A DNA stretch of 39,504 nucleotides from an uncultured Ruminococcus sp. (GCA_900544395.1 UQVC01000023.1:1-39504); one strand, 5' to 3'. Numbered from the stretch's first letter, positions 9,135 through 15,514 are shown. Made by a program: numbers and translations. Notes: generated by a model not told the origin, from the letters alone.

Positions 9135-9198
9135 CATTCCATTCCTTTCCGGCGGGTTTTCCCGCCGAAAATATCTCTGATAGGATTGGAATGGAATG
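9135..9198. repeat. Nested inverted repeats upstream of the relaxase gene
   Basis: A perfect 11-bp inverted repeat (CATTCCATTCC at 9135-9145, GGAATGGAATG at 9188-9198) encloses a second GC-rich hairpin (CGGCGGG, TTTT loop, CCCGCCG at 9150-9167). The structure lies in the 5' leader of the relaxase gene. It could be an operator for autoregulation, a translational control structure, or a remnant of the replication region. Confidence 0.55.
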
Positions 9199-9293
9199 AA
9201 TGTAAATAGATGGTTTTAATCTCTGTATTTCTATATACCGTCAGATTTCCGTACTTCAAGAGGATTGATTTTCGTACTCGCCAAGTACGGTTT

Positions 9294-9689
9294 TCAGCCC
9301 TCCGGCGTACCATAACCGGATTTCTTGAAGTCGGTGTTTGGAACCGCTTCATAGGATTTCGGGTAAATGCGGTTGGGTTTTCCACAGCCCTGTTTCTGGA
9401 TTTCCACCAGCCCCGCATACTGCAACTCCCGCAGGGTGTTGACCGCTTTCTGCCGCCCGCAGCGGAGCAAAGCGACCACCTCGCAGATGGGGTAGTACAG
9501 GTAGACCCGCCCGTACTCGTCCGCCCAGCCGTTCTTCCGGGACAACTCCGCCCGGCGCAGGACAAAGGCATACAGCACCTTCGCTTCGTTGCTCAAGGGC
9601 TGGAATGTGGGTGCTTCAAAAAGGAAATTGGGGAGCCGGGTGAAACTGAACGCCTTTTCCGGCTGGTGAATATAAATCGTGTTTGTCAT
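9294..9689 (-). CDS. RepA-type replication initiator, short form
   Basis: 131 residues matching the N-terminal winged-helix domain of RepA_N replication initiators (FTRLPNFLF near 16-24, LSNEAKVLYAFVLRRAELS near 32-50, and the GRVYLYYPICEVVALLRCGRQKA helix-turn-helix stretch near 60-82). Full-length relatives are, from memory, roughly twice this size with a C-terminal host-specific domain; here the frame stops soon after the DNA-binding domain. Downstream of the stop are repeats of AGTACG(G/A)AAATC, which in relatives fall inside the coding sequence and serve as origin repeats. I infer a truncated or minimal initiator left from a plasmid ancestor. Whether it still replicates the excised circle is open. 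Confidence 0.75.
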   Translation of the reverse strand: MTNTIYIHQPEKAFSFTRLPNFLFEAPTFQPLSNEAKVLYAFVLRRAELSRKNGWADEYGRVYLYYPICEVVALLRCGRQKAVNTLRELQYAGLVEIQKQGCGKPNRIYPKSYEAVPNTDFKKSGYGTPEG

Positions 9690-9800
9690 AGCGTGTTTTG
9701 TGGACGGTTAGAGGCCCGTTTTCCGGGGCGAATGATAAATGATACCAGCCGCCCCGGTTGAGGGCTTGCGGAGCCTTGCAAATCAAGGCTTTTCCCGCTC

Positions 9801-10214
9801 TTAACTGTCCACAGCAGACCTCCTTTTCCGTTCACTTTCTGTTTTCTGCCGCCTGTGAACTCTGGCGGCGCAGTCCGGGCAGTATTTGCCCCGGTTGGAC
9901 TTCGGGACGAACACACCGCCGCACTCCGCACAGCGTTTCAAGTCCCTGTCCCGGTAAATCTCCGCTTCCAGCGTCCTGTCCAGCGGCAAGACCGCCCAGC
10001 GGAACCACTTGCAGCAGACGGAGAACGAAATCATCTGCGGACAGGCGCAGGTGTCGCCATCGTCCAGCGCAAGGCAGTTTCCGTCCTCGCAGTTGCAGCA
10101 CTCCCGGCGTATCAGGCCGCTGGCTCGTCTCTTCTGGGGCGGGGTTATGCGGTAGGGGGAGCCGTCCGGCCTGTGTTCCAGCGGCGGCAGGTGTTGATAG
10201 GGTCTTTTGCTCAT
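9801..10214 (-). CDS. Cysteine-rich VLP domain protein
   Basis: 137 residues with many cysteines: CCNCEDGNCLAL near 39-50, CAC and CC pairs near 57-69, and a C-terminal CAECGG...CPDC zinc-ribbon-like pair near 95-114. It also contains the segment FRWAVLPLDRTLEAEI that typifies the Cys_rich_VLP family. These proteins occur repeatedly in Firmicutes mobile elements next to RepA-like and Mob genes; their role is not known, but zinc binding is likely. The gene is upstream of and on the same strand as the RepA-type gene with about 110 bases between them, in which I see no gene. Confidence 0.8.
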   Translation of the reverse strand: MSKRPYQHLPPLEHRPDGSPYRITPPQKRRASGLIRRECCNCEDGNCLALDDGDTCACPQMISFSVCCKWFRWAVLPLDRTLEAEIYRDRDLKRCAECGGVFVPKSNRGKYCPDCAARVHRRQKTESERKRRSAVDS

Positions 10215-10348
10215 GCGTCCCTCCGTTTTCTTTGGCGTGTTCTGTTTCCAAGGTGCTTGTCCATCGATGAACTATCCCAAGTCTACACCTTTTTGACCGC
10301 CTGTGCCGTATATCCAAGAGGTAGGAAATCAGCCTGAAAAACTCCCTA

Positions 10349-10377
10349 TTTCCACGCTCTCGGATTTGTGATATAAT
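10349..10377 (+). promoter_or_regulatory. Promoter for the 87-residue ORF
   Basis: A perfect TATAAT (10372-10377) has TTTCCA (10349-10354) 17 bases upstream. It drives rightward transcription into the small ORF at 10443 and possibly the XRE gene beyond. Confidence 0.5.
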
Positions 10378-10442
10378 CAAAAAAAGATAAAAGACAAATT
10401 CAGGTTTCTGGTCTTCTTGCACAAAATAAAGGAGGAGCTATT

Positions 10443-10706
10443 ATGCAAATTGTTTATATTCCAAGCGAATCAATGTCTGTTCAAGGTAAAAAAGATGAAA
10501 TCTATAAAAGATATGGGAAAGACTGGAATATTAGAGAACAGGGAGGAGGTAACGGAAATTGGTTGTTGACCAGAAAAAGTGATGTGCTTGTAGATGGAAA
10601 AAGTTATCGTACTTTTGTACTTGAACACTACGGTAAATCCAAGCTGACAGCGAAGCTTGTTGATAAATTTCGTGAAGATGTAGCAAATGGTAAAATAAAA
10701 CTGTAA
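10443..10706 (+). CDS. Hypothetical 87-residue element protein
   Basis: I do not recognise this protein. It has its own promoter, an AAAGGAGGAGC ribosome binding site ideally spaced from the ATG, and is followed by a perfect 14-bp stem-loop, so it is very likely expressed. The predicted product is basic (many Lys) with a Gly-rich turn (REQGGGNGNWLLTRK, about 31-45) and a C-terminal amphipathic helix (about 66-84). It is more AT-rich than the rest of the element, suggesting a separate acquisition. It could be a small DNA-binding or regulatory protein; no motif supports a specific function. Confidence 0.7.
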   Translation: MQIVYIPSESMSVQGKKDEIYKRYGKDWNIREQGGGNGNWLLTRKSDVLVDGKSYRTFVLEHYGKSKLTAKLVDKFREDVANGKIKL

Positions 10707-10714
10707 ATGCCTAT

Positions 10715-10751
10715 GCCGTTATGCTATGAGCATAGTACATAGCATAACGGC
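10715..10751 (+). terminator. Perfect 14-bp stem-loop after the small ORF
   Basis: GCCGTTATGCTATG at 10715-10728 pairs exactly with 10738-10751 around a 9-base loop, followed by TTCTCTTTC. It may terminate transcription of the 87-residue ORF or serve as an operator for the XRE regulator that starts 34 bases later. Confidence 0.6.
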
Positions 10752-10784
10752 TTCTCTTTCGTTGAGCTAGCAAGGAGGGTGAAT

Positions 10785-11585
10785 ATGTCTTTATCCATAC
10801 AAGAGCGATTAAAAGACCTACGTGTGGAGCGTGGCTTGACGCTGGGGCAGCTTGCGGAGCAGACCGGGCTTTCCAAGTCTGCGCTGGGCAGTTACGAAAC
10901 GGAAGACTTCAAGGACATCAGCCACTATGCCCTTATCCGGCTGGCGAAGTTTTACGGTGTGACCGCTGATTATCTGCTGGGGCTGTCTGAAATGAAAAAT
11001 CACCCAAACGCCGATCTTGCAGACCTGCGTTTGAGTGATGAAATGATTGACCTGCTGAAAAGCGGGAGGATAGACAATACCCTGCTGTGTGAGCTGGCGG
11101 CGCACCCGGATTTCCCCCGGCTGATGGCTGACCTTGAAATCTATGTGAACGGAACGGCACTGAAACAGGCGCAGGGTGCAAACGCCATAGTGGACACGAT
11201 GAGCGCAACTGTTATAAAAAAGCATAATCCTGGCATGAGTGATACGCAGTTAAGACAGCTTATCACCGCCCATATTGATGAGGACGAGTTTTGCCGCTAT
11301 GTGATACAACGGGACATAAACGGGATTGCCCTTGCTCTGCGGGAAACACACAAGGACGATTTTTTCAGCGTCCCAGAGGATAACCCGCTAAAAGAAATGC
11401 TGGAAACTGCTGGTGAAATCGTCAGCCAGGACAGCGACACGGAACAAGCGTACTTGGCGTTTATCTGCAAACGGCTCAAGCTGAATTTTAGGAAGCTGTC
11501 AGTAGAAGAACGGAAGTGGCTGAAAAAGATTGCGGAAAAATCCGACTTGCTGAAGAATCCAAAACCGCAGAGAGGACGAAGATAA
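10785..11585 (+). CDS. XRE-family transcriptional regulator
   Basis: 266 residues. A classic helix-turn-helix of the XRE/Cro-CI type covers about residues 1-65 (IQERLKDLRVERGLTLGQLAEQTGLSKSALGSYE), ending in the common YLLGLSE segment. The rest (about 80-266) is helical and unlike known enzymes; it probably handles oligomerisation or ligand sensing. I chose the ATG at 10785 because AGGAGG ends 6 bases before it; a GTG two codons upstream overlaps that site. It probably controls element genes. It converges on the Mef-like gene with a shared terminator between them. Confidence 0.85.
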   Translation: MSLSIQERLKDLRVERGLTLGQLAEQTGLSKSALGSYETEDFKDISHYALIRLAKFYGVTADYLLGLSEMKNHPNADLADLRLSDEMIDLLKSGRIDNTLLCELAAHPDFPRLMADLEIYVNGTALKQAQGANAIVDTMSATVIKKHNPGMSDTQLRQLITAHIDEDEFCRYVIQRDINGIALALRETHKDDFFSVPEDNPLKEMLETAGEIVSQDSDTEQAYLAFICKRLKLNFRKLSVEERKWLKKIAEKSDLLKNPKPQRGRR

Positions 11586-11637
11586 AAAATGCCTGAACGG
11601 CGGTTCTGGTTTTTCAGAACCACCATCCAGGCATTTT
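11586..11637. terminator. Bidirectional terminator between the XRE and Mef-like genes
   Basis: An outer stem AAAATGCCTG/CAGGCATTTT and an inner stem GGTTCTG/CAGAACC form a strong interrupted hairpin with A-rich and T-rich flanks. It serves both convergent genes. Confidence 0.8.
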
Positions 11638-11665
11638 GTTTAGTAATAGAAAAAGGTGCAGTTGA

Positions 11666-12886
11666 TTATTGCGTATTGTCAATCTCTCTCAAACCGGGTA
11701 GTAAAAATACGGCAAGCGCAACGATGATAATGCCAATTCCGCAAATGACAAACCATTTCTCAACTCCCAGCCGCTCCGCCAGAGGCCCGGAAATGACAAG
11801 GCCAAACGGCATGGCGAGGGAAGCGGCGCTTGTCAGTAGAGAAAAAACTCTCCCCAGATATTCTGGTTTGACCGTTTCTTGAAAAATCGCATTTTGCACA
11901 CCGTAAAATGGAGCGGAAATTCCCATAACAGTACAGCACACAACAAAGACAAGAAATGCGTCTGGCGGCAAAAGCCCGGAGAGCATATTGCTAACGCCCA
12001 TCAGGAGAACGGAAAGACCGATGGTGTACCGCCGTTTCTTAAAACCGCCCCAAATGCTCAGAATGACTCCGCCAAGCAGCATACCAACCGCAAAAGCAAT
12101 TTCAGCGGCAGAGGCATGGGCCGGTGTTCCTTTGAAGTATGACATACAGATGAGAGGAAAAAGCGTACTGATTGGCATATAAAAGAACATATAAATTACA
12201 CCAATCCAGAGCAGAGCAAAGAGGCCCCTGTTTTGCTTTAATACCACATACCCCTCTTTCATATCCTGTAAAAACTGTTGTCTTTTCGTTTCTGGACATA
12301 GTTCAGGCGTTGGTATGGACGAAATCGCAACAGTCACACAGGCAAGGATTGCACCCACAATATCTAACAATATAATTGCATTAAGAGGCCAAACAGCATA
12401 TAAAAACGCTGCGGCAGCTGGACTGATAATCGCACTTACTGCTTGCATGGTCTGCGTGTAACCAGCGCATTTTGTAAGTTCCTCTTTTGGCACAATCATA
12501 GGTGTTGCTGCGCTGAATGCTGGAGAATGAAAAGCAGTTCCCGCACTTCGGATTAACAGGACAACCATAATAGACCATACGGGCAATTCCATGTAAAACG
12601 CCACCAGCGCCAGAATACCGCCAGCGGCGGCAATTATCAAATCCGCACCAATCATTACGCTTTTACGGCTGTGCCGGTCAACAAAAGCACCTGCAAACGG
12701 GCCTAAACAGGCTTGCGGCAAAAATCCAATCAGTGTTGCCGCCGTCAATATGATTGCAGAATTAGTTTTCGCAACCAAATAAAAGATAATGGCCATTTGC
12801 AAAATACCGCTGCTAATAAAGGATATTGCTTGTCCGGCAAGAAGTGTAAAATAAGTTTTTCTCCATGAATTGTTGTTTTGGGTCAT
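11666..12886 (-). CDS. mef: Mef-type major facilitator drug efflux pump
   Basis: A 406-residue, 12-helix MFS exporter close in length and sequence pattern to Mef(A)/Mef(E) macrolide efflux proteins (405 residues). Shared stretches include the first helix with AGQAISFISSGILQMAIIFYL, the IGADLIIAAAG loop, LPVWSIMVVLLIRSAGTAFHSPA and KCAGYTQ, and the late PEYLGRVFSL segment. It is clearly diverged from Mef(A), so its exact drug range is uncertain; 14/15-membered macrolides are the family expectation. The ATG at 12886 is chosen because AGGAGG lies 8 bases upstream; the longer open frame reaches into the regulatory leader. No ABC-F ribosome protection gene accompanies it, unlike mef(A)-msr(D). Confidence 0.85.
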   Translation of the reverse strand: MTQNNNSWRKTYFTLLAGQAISFISSGILQMAIIFYLVAKTNSAIILTAATLIGFLPQACLGPFAGAFVDRHSRKSVMIGADLIIAAAGGILALVAFYMELPVWSIMVVLLIRSAGTAFHSPAFSAATPMIVPKEELTKCAGYTQTMQAVSAIISPAAAAFLYAVWPLNAIILLDIVGAILACVTVAISSIPTPELCPETKRQQFLQDMKEGYVVLKQNRGLFALLWIGVIYMFFYMPISTLFPLICMSYFKGTPAHASAAEIAFAVGMLLGGVILSIWGGFKKRRYTIGLSVLLMGVSNMLSGLLPPDAFLVFVVCCTVMGISAPFYGVQNAIFQETVKPEYLGRVFSLLTSAASLAMPFGLVISGPLAERLGVEKWFVICGIGIIIVALAVFLLPGLREIDNTQ

Positions 12887-12900
12887 AATGCGAACCTCCT

Positions 12901-13024
12901 TTTTTATTGCATTGTTCCTTTGTTTCTGCAATAAAAAGCAGGCGTTGTCCCACAGAGAGGGCAGACGCCTGCATAACAACAAAGCACGAAAAAACACCAC
13001 GATACAGTTCAAAGACTGCTCGTG
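12901..13024 (-). promoter_or_regulatory. Multi-hairpin attenuator leader of the Mef-like gene
   Basis: Read on the minus strand, the leader holds a hairpin at 12998-13024 (CACGA/TCGTG plus CAGT/ACTG) followed by a T6 run after GTG, then a strong intrinsic terminator at 12938-12972 (GCAGGCGT/ACGCCTGC plus CCC/GGG) followed by TTTTTATT. The T-tract of that terminator can instead pair perfectly over 11 bases (12927-12937 with 12901-12911), forming a stem that abuts the AGGAGG site of the pump gene. This is the architecture of ribosome-mediated attenuation seen upstream of tetracycline and macrolide resistance genes. Confidence 0.75.
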
Positions 13025-13106
13025 TCAAACCTACGTGTTCCTTTGCATACGCACGCAAAAAAAGCCCACCATCATGTGGAAAGGTACTTCTACTTTTTAT
13101 TGCTTA

Positions 13107-13127
13107 TTAGCGTACACAAATTAACAC
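13107..13127 (-). CDS. Leader hexapeptide of the Mef-like gene
   Basis: A GTG-start mini-ORF encodes MLICVR and ends in tandem stops TAA TAA. AGGAGG at 13135-13140 is spaced 7 bases from the GTG, about as strong as the site of the pump gene itself. It lies some 25 bases into the predicted transcript and ahead of all the terminator-like hairpins. Drug-stalled ribosomes here could alter folding downstream, as for MefAL/MsrDL/Erm leaders. The peptide ends in Val-Arg rather than the known Arg-Leu-Arg stall motif. Translation is inferred. Confidence 0.6.
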   Translation of the reverse strand: MLICVR

Positions 13128-13161
13128 ACGTAAGCCTCCTTCCAATCTCAAACTGTCGCAC

Positions 13162-13191
13162 AGTATAACACACATCCGATAGACTTGTCAA
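13162..13191 (-). promoter_or_regulatory. Promoter of the Mef-like gene
   Basis: TTGACA (13186-13191) and TATACT (13162-13167) are separated by 18 bases and read toward the pump gene. The transcript would start near 13155, giving a leader of about 270 bases before the pump start codon. Confidence 0.8.
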
Positions 13192-13240
13192 CCATTTTTA
13201 ACCTTGTTTTCCATCTTGTTTTTCCATCTCTTACGGGCAG

Positions 13241-13323
13241 TAGCAAAGCCAGGCGAGCCAGTCAACGGTCAAGATGAACGGCGCTTTCAGCGCCGCCGTT
13301 GACAGTCTCGCCCGTCTTTGCTA
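13241..13323. repeat. Long composite hairpin in the non-coding part of the element
   Basis: Four stacked stems pair in register: TAGCAAAG/CTTTGCTA (13241-13248 with 13316-13323), GGCGAG/CTCGCC (13252-13257 with 13307-13312), GTCAACGG/CCGTTGAC (13261-13268 with 13296-13303) and CGGCGCT/AGCGCCG (13279-13285 with 13289-13295). The first two junctions are symmetric 3x3 internal loops. It may be a structured RNA or a single-strand origin. Confidence 0.7.
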
Positions 13324-13335
13324 ATGGGTAATCAA

Positions 13336-13366
13336 GGCGGGAAAGCCATTTTAGGGCTTTCCCGCC
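13336..13366. terminator. Perfect 12-bp GC-rich stem-loop
   Basis: GGCGGGAAAGCC (13336-13347) pairs fully with GGCTTTCCCGCC (13355-13366) over a 7-base loop. The following bases are only mildly T-rich, so it could be a terminator or part of a replication/transfer structure. Confidence 0.55.
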
Positions 13367-13768
13367 CATTTCAATTTTGGGAGAAGAAAGGCCCCAAAAT
13401 GAACGAGTGCGGCCAAACACTTTTAGGGATTGGCCACCTTGTCCACCCATCCAGCGGGGCGGCGGGGAACGGTCAAGGCCGGGCGTCAGCCCATTCATTT
13501 CAGCCTTGACGGTTTCCTGCCGTCCTGCTACTTTTCCCGGAGTGTGGCCACACATCTGGTCACGGTGTCCAGAGCTTTGGGACTTTTTGTCCCATAGGCC
13601 GGGGGCGGAGGACGAGGGACGGGGGCTTTCATAATACGCCCTGTCTGCTGCTGAAATCAGCCCTTTGTTTCCGGCTTACCAGCCCCAAACAAAGCCCTGC
13701 TTTCCTGCCGCGTCAAATGCCCTTGCCCTCCCCGGCGGCAACGGTATTTTCAGGGCAACGCCGACAGA
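13367..13768. other. Non-coding stretch of the element with further short inverted repeats
   Basis: No credible gene is seen: open frames here lack ribosome binding sites and have low-complexity products. Further dyads are GTCAAGGC/GCCTTGAC (13472-13479 with 13503-13510) and the palindrome GTGTGGCCACAC at 13541-13552. The decamer AACGGTCAAG occurs at 13264 and 13468. The region probably belongs to the transfer/replication control segment adjoining oriT. Confidence 0.5.
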
Positions 13769-13809
13769 GCGTATAACACACTACACTTTGCTCCGCAAAG
13801 TCGTGTGCC
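13769..13809 (-). other. Predicted MobV-type origin of transfer (oriT)
   Basis: On the minus strand the site reads GCACACG, then a hairpin ACTTTGC-GGA-GCAAAGT (13801-13795 with 13791-13785), then GTAGTGTG followed by TTATAC. This matches the layout of the pMV158 oriT, where a GCACACACTTT arm, an ACTTTAT/ATAAAGT hairpin and TAGTGTG/TTATAC surround the MobM nick. By analogy the nick lies between 13777 and 13776. A relaxase of the same family is encoded in the element. Confidence 0.82.
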
Positions 13810-13890
13810 AAATGGGGCGCTGCCCCCTTTGGAAACCCCCGCAACAAACAGGTGCTATGCACCCAGCCGGGAGCATAGCGCCGTTTGTTG
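13808..13890. repeat. Two hairpins between oriT and the right element end
   Basis: The first is CCAAA-T-GGGGC with GCCCC-C-TTTGG at 13808-13832. The second combines CAACAAAC/GTTTGTTG (13842-13849 with 13883-13890) and GCTATGC/GCATAGC (13854-13860 with 13873-13879). They lie directly next to the predicted nick region and may assist relaxosome assembly or strand re-closure. Confidence 0.6.
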
Positions 13891-15114
13891 TCAGCAGCCC
13901 GTTTCACGGTCTGCGTGTAGTTCCTTGTAAACTGACCTAAACTCAAGTTCATACAATTTTCCAATTTCTGGAGAGAGAACATCACATCCATCCTCTGTTA
14001 CTGCAATCCCCTTTTCCCAGCGTACCCCAAATGTATCTGTTGAGATAAATGTATCAATCTGGAATGTCATATTCGGTTTCAAAGCATAATCAGATGTTGT
14101 TTCAACCCATGGTGCCTCGACTTCAATCATACCCGTTCCATGCAATGGACCATATACAAAATTATCTTTATATCCATTATCTACATAATACTTATAAAAA
14201 TTTTCTGCAATCTGTGAAGCCGGAACACCTGATTTTACCTGCTGCTGTGTCCATTTATGAGCTTCAAGTCCAAACATTACTACATCTCTTCTTTTACCTT
14301 CCAATTTCCCTAAAACAATTGGATATCCAATTGCAGCAGAATATCCGTCGATTTTAGCCGATAAATTCAACTGAACAATATCACCTTTCTGAAACTTTCT
14401 GTATGATGATCTGGAAATTGCGTGTCGTGTCGATGCTTCTGAAAATACATACATAGGAAGTCCTTCATATTCTGCGCCCTGCTCATATACTACTCTTTCT
14501 GCAACTCCAACCATTTGAAGTTCTGTCATTCCAGGCTGAATTTCTTTAATTACCTGTTGAGTCGCCAGTTCAGCAATTCGATATCCTTCTCGTAAGCAAT
14601 TAATCTCGTTTACCGATTTGATAGACCGTAATTCTACCATTATATGATCTGCTCTTACAATCTCTGCTTCCGGAAATGCTGCTTTAATACCTTCCATAAT
14701 AACAACTGAAGTATCCAAATAACTGGCAACACCAATTCTTAATTTCTTTCCATTTACTCCGATTGCATGAAACACATCCTGGTATGTATCAGCTTTCAAC
14801 TCTGGATATGCTGGATCTGCACTTTCCCTATATTCTTTTAATACAAAAATTTTTTCCAAACGAGAACGATCTGCTGCAAATTCTCTACTTTCTGGTCCTA
14901 CCATTAAAGCTGCATCTCCAGATGCGGAAATAGCAACTCCTGACCTTTCAAACAATGGCCAAAATCCCGAAAAATATCTTGCATTTGCATAATCTGCTTC
15001 ATTTGAATTAACAATCATTGCATCCAGCTTTTCTCTCTGTAATATTTTTGCCGCTCTTGCAACTCTCTCCTTATACTCGTGATCCGGAATAAAAATTTTA
15101 CCATGATTTGACAT
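13891..15114 (-). CDS. Creatinase-like M24 family protein with an altered C-terminus
   Basis: 407 residues with the two-domain M24 pita-bread layout: an N-terminal creatinase/prolidase domain (about 10-165) and a C-terminal catalytic domain (about 175-395). Four of the five metal ligands of M24 aminopeptidases are absent or changed: N250 and A261 replace the two Asp, D354 replaces a Glu, while H325 (LHGTG) and E367 (VRWEKG) remain. That fits creatinase, which uses the fold without metal, rather than a peptidase. Insertion of the mobile element replaced the original end: the last 14 residues after EFR come from the element, where the rebuilt empty site would give EFRYF and a stop. It is operon-linked to a creatininase-family gene, supporting a role in cyclic-amide/guanidino compound breakdown. 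Confidence 0.85.
   Translation of the reverse strand: MSNHGKIFIPDHEYKERVARAAKILQREKLDAMIVNSNEADYANARYFSGFWPLFERSGVAISASGDAALMVGPESREFAADRSRLEKIFVLKEYRESADPAYPELKADTYQDVFHAIGVNGKKLRIGVASYLDTSVVIMEGIKAAFPEAEIVRADHIMVELRSIKSVNEINCLREGYRIAELATQQVIKEIQPGMTELQMVGVAERVVYEQGAEYEGLPMYVFSEASTRHAISRSSYRKFQKGDIVQLNLSAKIDGYSAAIGYPIVLGKLEGKRRDVVMFGLEAHKWTQQQVKSGVPASQIAENFYKYYVDNGYKDNFVYGPLHGTGMIEVEAPWVETTSDYALKPNMTFQIDTFISTDTFGVRWEKGIAVTEDGCDVLSPEIGKLYELEFRSVYKELHADRETGC
13915..13934. repeat. Right terminal inverted repeat / attR half-site of the mobile element
   Basis: GTGTAGTTCCTTGTAAACTG matches the reverse complement of 6321-6340 at 19 of 20 bases. The AC at 13935-13936 is the shared core dinucleotide. 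This half-site now codes for residues near the C-terminus of the creatinase-like protein. Confidence 0.8.
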
Positions 15115-15138
15115 TTAACTATCCTCCTAATTTCTTTT

Positions 15139-15498
15139 TTAAATTGAATATCCTGTCGTTGTATAAAATGCGACTGTTCTAGGCTCTGCCCTTCCATACT
15201 GTGCAACTACAGGGGTATTACTTTCCAGCATAATCGCATACTGTTCTCCAAATTCTGCTGTATATTTTCCAAAATCTTTTTCTTCATTTGTTCTGAGACA
15301 CCGTACTCTTCTTGCCTTTACACATATTTCCAAATCCGATACAGGCTCCTTGTCTGTGTAAAGAAGCGTTATTTTAATATATGCATCTTCATCACTGACA
15401 TTTGTAATAATAATTGACTCATGCCCTGGTATACTATTTACCCCTTCTGGTGGAAGTTCTGCATCTGGAAATATCCAAACTTTACTACCGTATGTCAT
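15139..15498 (-). CDS. Sensory rhodopsin transducer (ASRT) family protein
   Basis: 119 residues matching the small all-beta Anabaena sensory rhodopsin transducer family: KVWIFPDAELPPEG at the start, then NVSDEDAYIKITLLYTDKEPV, KARRVRCLRTN and SNTPVVAQYGRAEPR, all of which align with ASRT by eye. The family forms tetramers and may bind DNA or a sugar-like ligand. No rhodopsin gene is visible; the protein sits in a catabolic operon, so a metabolic or ligand-sensing role is more likely. AAGGAGGT lies 5 bases before the ATG at 15498; a longer frame to 15525 overlaps the preceding gene and is less likely. Confidence 0.85.
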   Translation of the reverse strand: MTYGSKVWIFPDAELPPEGVNSIPGHESIIITNVSDEDAYIKITLLYTDKEPVSDLEICVKARRVRCLRTNEEKDFGKYTAEFGEQYAIMLESNTPVVAQYGRAEPRTVAFYTTTGYSI

Positions 15499-15514
15499 TT
15501 TTACCTCCTTTTTC

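Larger units (their letters stand above)
6322..13936. mobile_element. 7.6-kb integrative mobilizable element carrying a Mef-type efflux gene
   Basis: The element is bounded by matching inverted att half-sites and is visibly richer in GC than the flanking operon. It holds, from the left end, a large serine recombinase 53 bases from attL, a small conserved ORF, a MobV relaxase, a short RepA-type protein, a cysteine-rich VLP protein, an 87-residue unknown, an XRE regulator, a Mef-like drug exporter, a structured non-coding segment and a predicted oriT. There is no type IV secretion machinery, so it should excise and circularise by itself but need a helper conjugative element to transfer. Removing it joins the creatinase-like frame to a stop codon and then the creatininase ribosome binding site, which strongly supports the boundaries. 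Confidence 0.88.

Noticed and set aside
13262..13991. Overlapping open frames in the non-coding end of the mobile element
   Set aside because: Products are Pro/Gly/Arg-rich without motifs, no ribosome sites are seen, and the DNA is explained by hairpins, oriT and att sequence.
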